Shown here: positions 6,111 through 6,241 of the stretch, piece by piece
Position numbering within the stretch: the first letter of the stretch is position 1
How the letters are laid out: each line of letters begins with the position of its first letter
From: Bacteroidia bacterium
Lineage (GTDB): Bacteria; Bacteroidota; Bacteroidia; Bacteroidales; Azobacteroidaceae
DNA length: 6,241 nucleotides
Reading direction: 5' to 3'
Assembly (NCBI GenBank): GCA_025996695.1
Contig: BNTP01000128.1
Span: 1-6,241 of the forward strand
Position numbers and translations under genes: made by a program
The notes under the pieces: generated by a model
What the model saw: the letters and a program-made list of their open reading frames with translations, nothing else
Database searches by the model: none
What the model was told of the DNA's origin: nothing

Positions 6111-6241
6111 CTTGAGGGGACTTCTAAAAATTACTTTTTTCTCGCGCGGAGTTATTGTCCGACTCTTTTAAGAGGAGACTATCCCAGATGAAACGAAGTC
6201 CATTAATCCCACCTGAAATAATCACTGCAAATTTATTCAAA
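6111..6241. mobile_element. Possible end of an insertion sequence (partial, tentative)
   Basis: About where the upstream gene fragment loses its reading frame, the sequence switches to AT-rich DNA beginning near GAGGGGACTTCTAAAAATTA, which has the look of an IS terminus. On the plus strand a frame is open from 6128 to the edge, with ATG at 6188 preceded by AGAGGAG (6171-6177) and continuing M-K-R-S-P-L-I-P-P-E. On the minus strand another frame is open from the edge to a TAG at 6126-6124 (containing FAVIISGGINGLRF). I cannot identify a transposase from these pieces, and neither frame is proven coding. The opposite terminal repeat and target duplication would lie outside the window. Confidence 0.28.

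Noticed and set aside
5849..6115. Plus-strand 88-codon frame opposite the surface-protein fragment
   Set aside because: The opposite strand gives a more protein-like sequence with a family-like ending; this frame is rich in H, R, S and T and has no promoter.
6161..6175. CTCTT-TT-AAGAG small hairpin near the right edge
   Set aside because: Five-base arms with a 2-nt loop are marginal, and no attC-like core sites or other integron signals accompany it.
1..6241. CRISPR arrays, tRNA or rRNA genes
   Set aside because: No regularly spaced repeats and no recognisable tRNA or rRNA sequence stretches were seen on either strand.

Overview
The window looks like chromosomal DNA from a Bacteroidota bacterium, probably Bacteroidales. 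The evidence is repeated Bacteroidota-type promoters (TAnnTTTG -7 boxes, some with a TTTG-like -33 box 19-20 nt upstream), few Shine-Dalgarno sequences, a secreted protein with a type B type IX secretion (T9SS) sorting domain, a HicB-type antitoxin remnant of the kind common in Bacteroides relatives, and a possible FISUMP-type surface-protein fragment. All family calls come from reading motifs; no database search was run.

Left edge (1-577): a probable start of a leftward gene with its promoter, then a decayed hicAB toxin-antitoxin locus. There the N-terminal start of a HicA toxin is joined to the C-terminal half of a HicB antitoxin, and one extra A after the HicA start codon breaks the frame.

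Centre (550-3441, + strand): a compact run ftsE - murF - ispE with gaps of 36 and 20 nt, driven by a good -7 box just before ftsE. It combines cell division (FtsE ATPase), the last cytoplasmic step of peptidoglycan precursor synthesis (MurF) and the MEP isoprenoid pathway (IspE), which ultimately supplies the lipid carrier for wall precursors. cysK (cysteine synthase) converges on ispE, and the two coding regions overlap tail to tail by 46 bp.

Right part (4432-6241, - strand): a 430-residue secreted protein with a gliding-motility-associated/T9SS type B C-terminal domain. Its promoter lies so close to the ATG that the mRNA should be leaderless. Upstream are a perfect 16-bp hairpin with a 3-nt loop, the C-terminal fragment of another probable surface protein (best guess FISUMP-like), and at the edge a change of sequence that may be the end of an insertion sequence that truncated that gene.

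The core genes are ordinary. The points of interest are the hicAB fusion remnant, the ispE/cysK overlap, the leaderless T9SS gene, the hairpin without a U-tract and the disrupted right edge. I did not find convincing evidence of a new multi-gene system.
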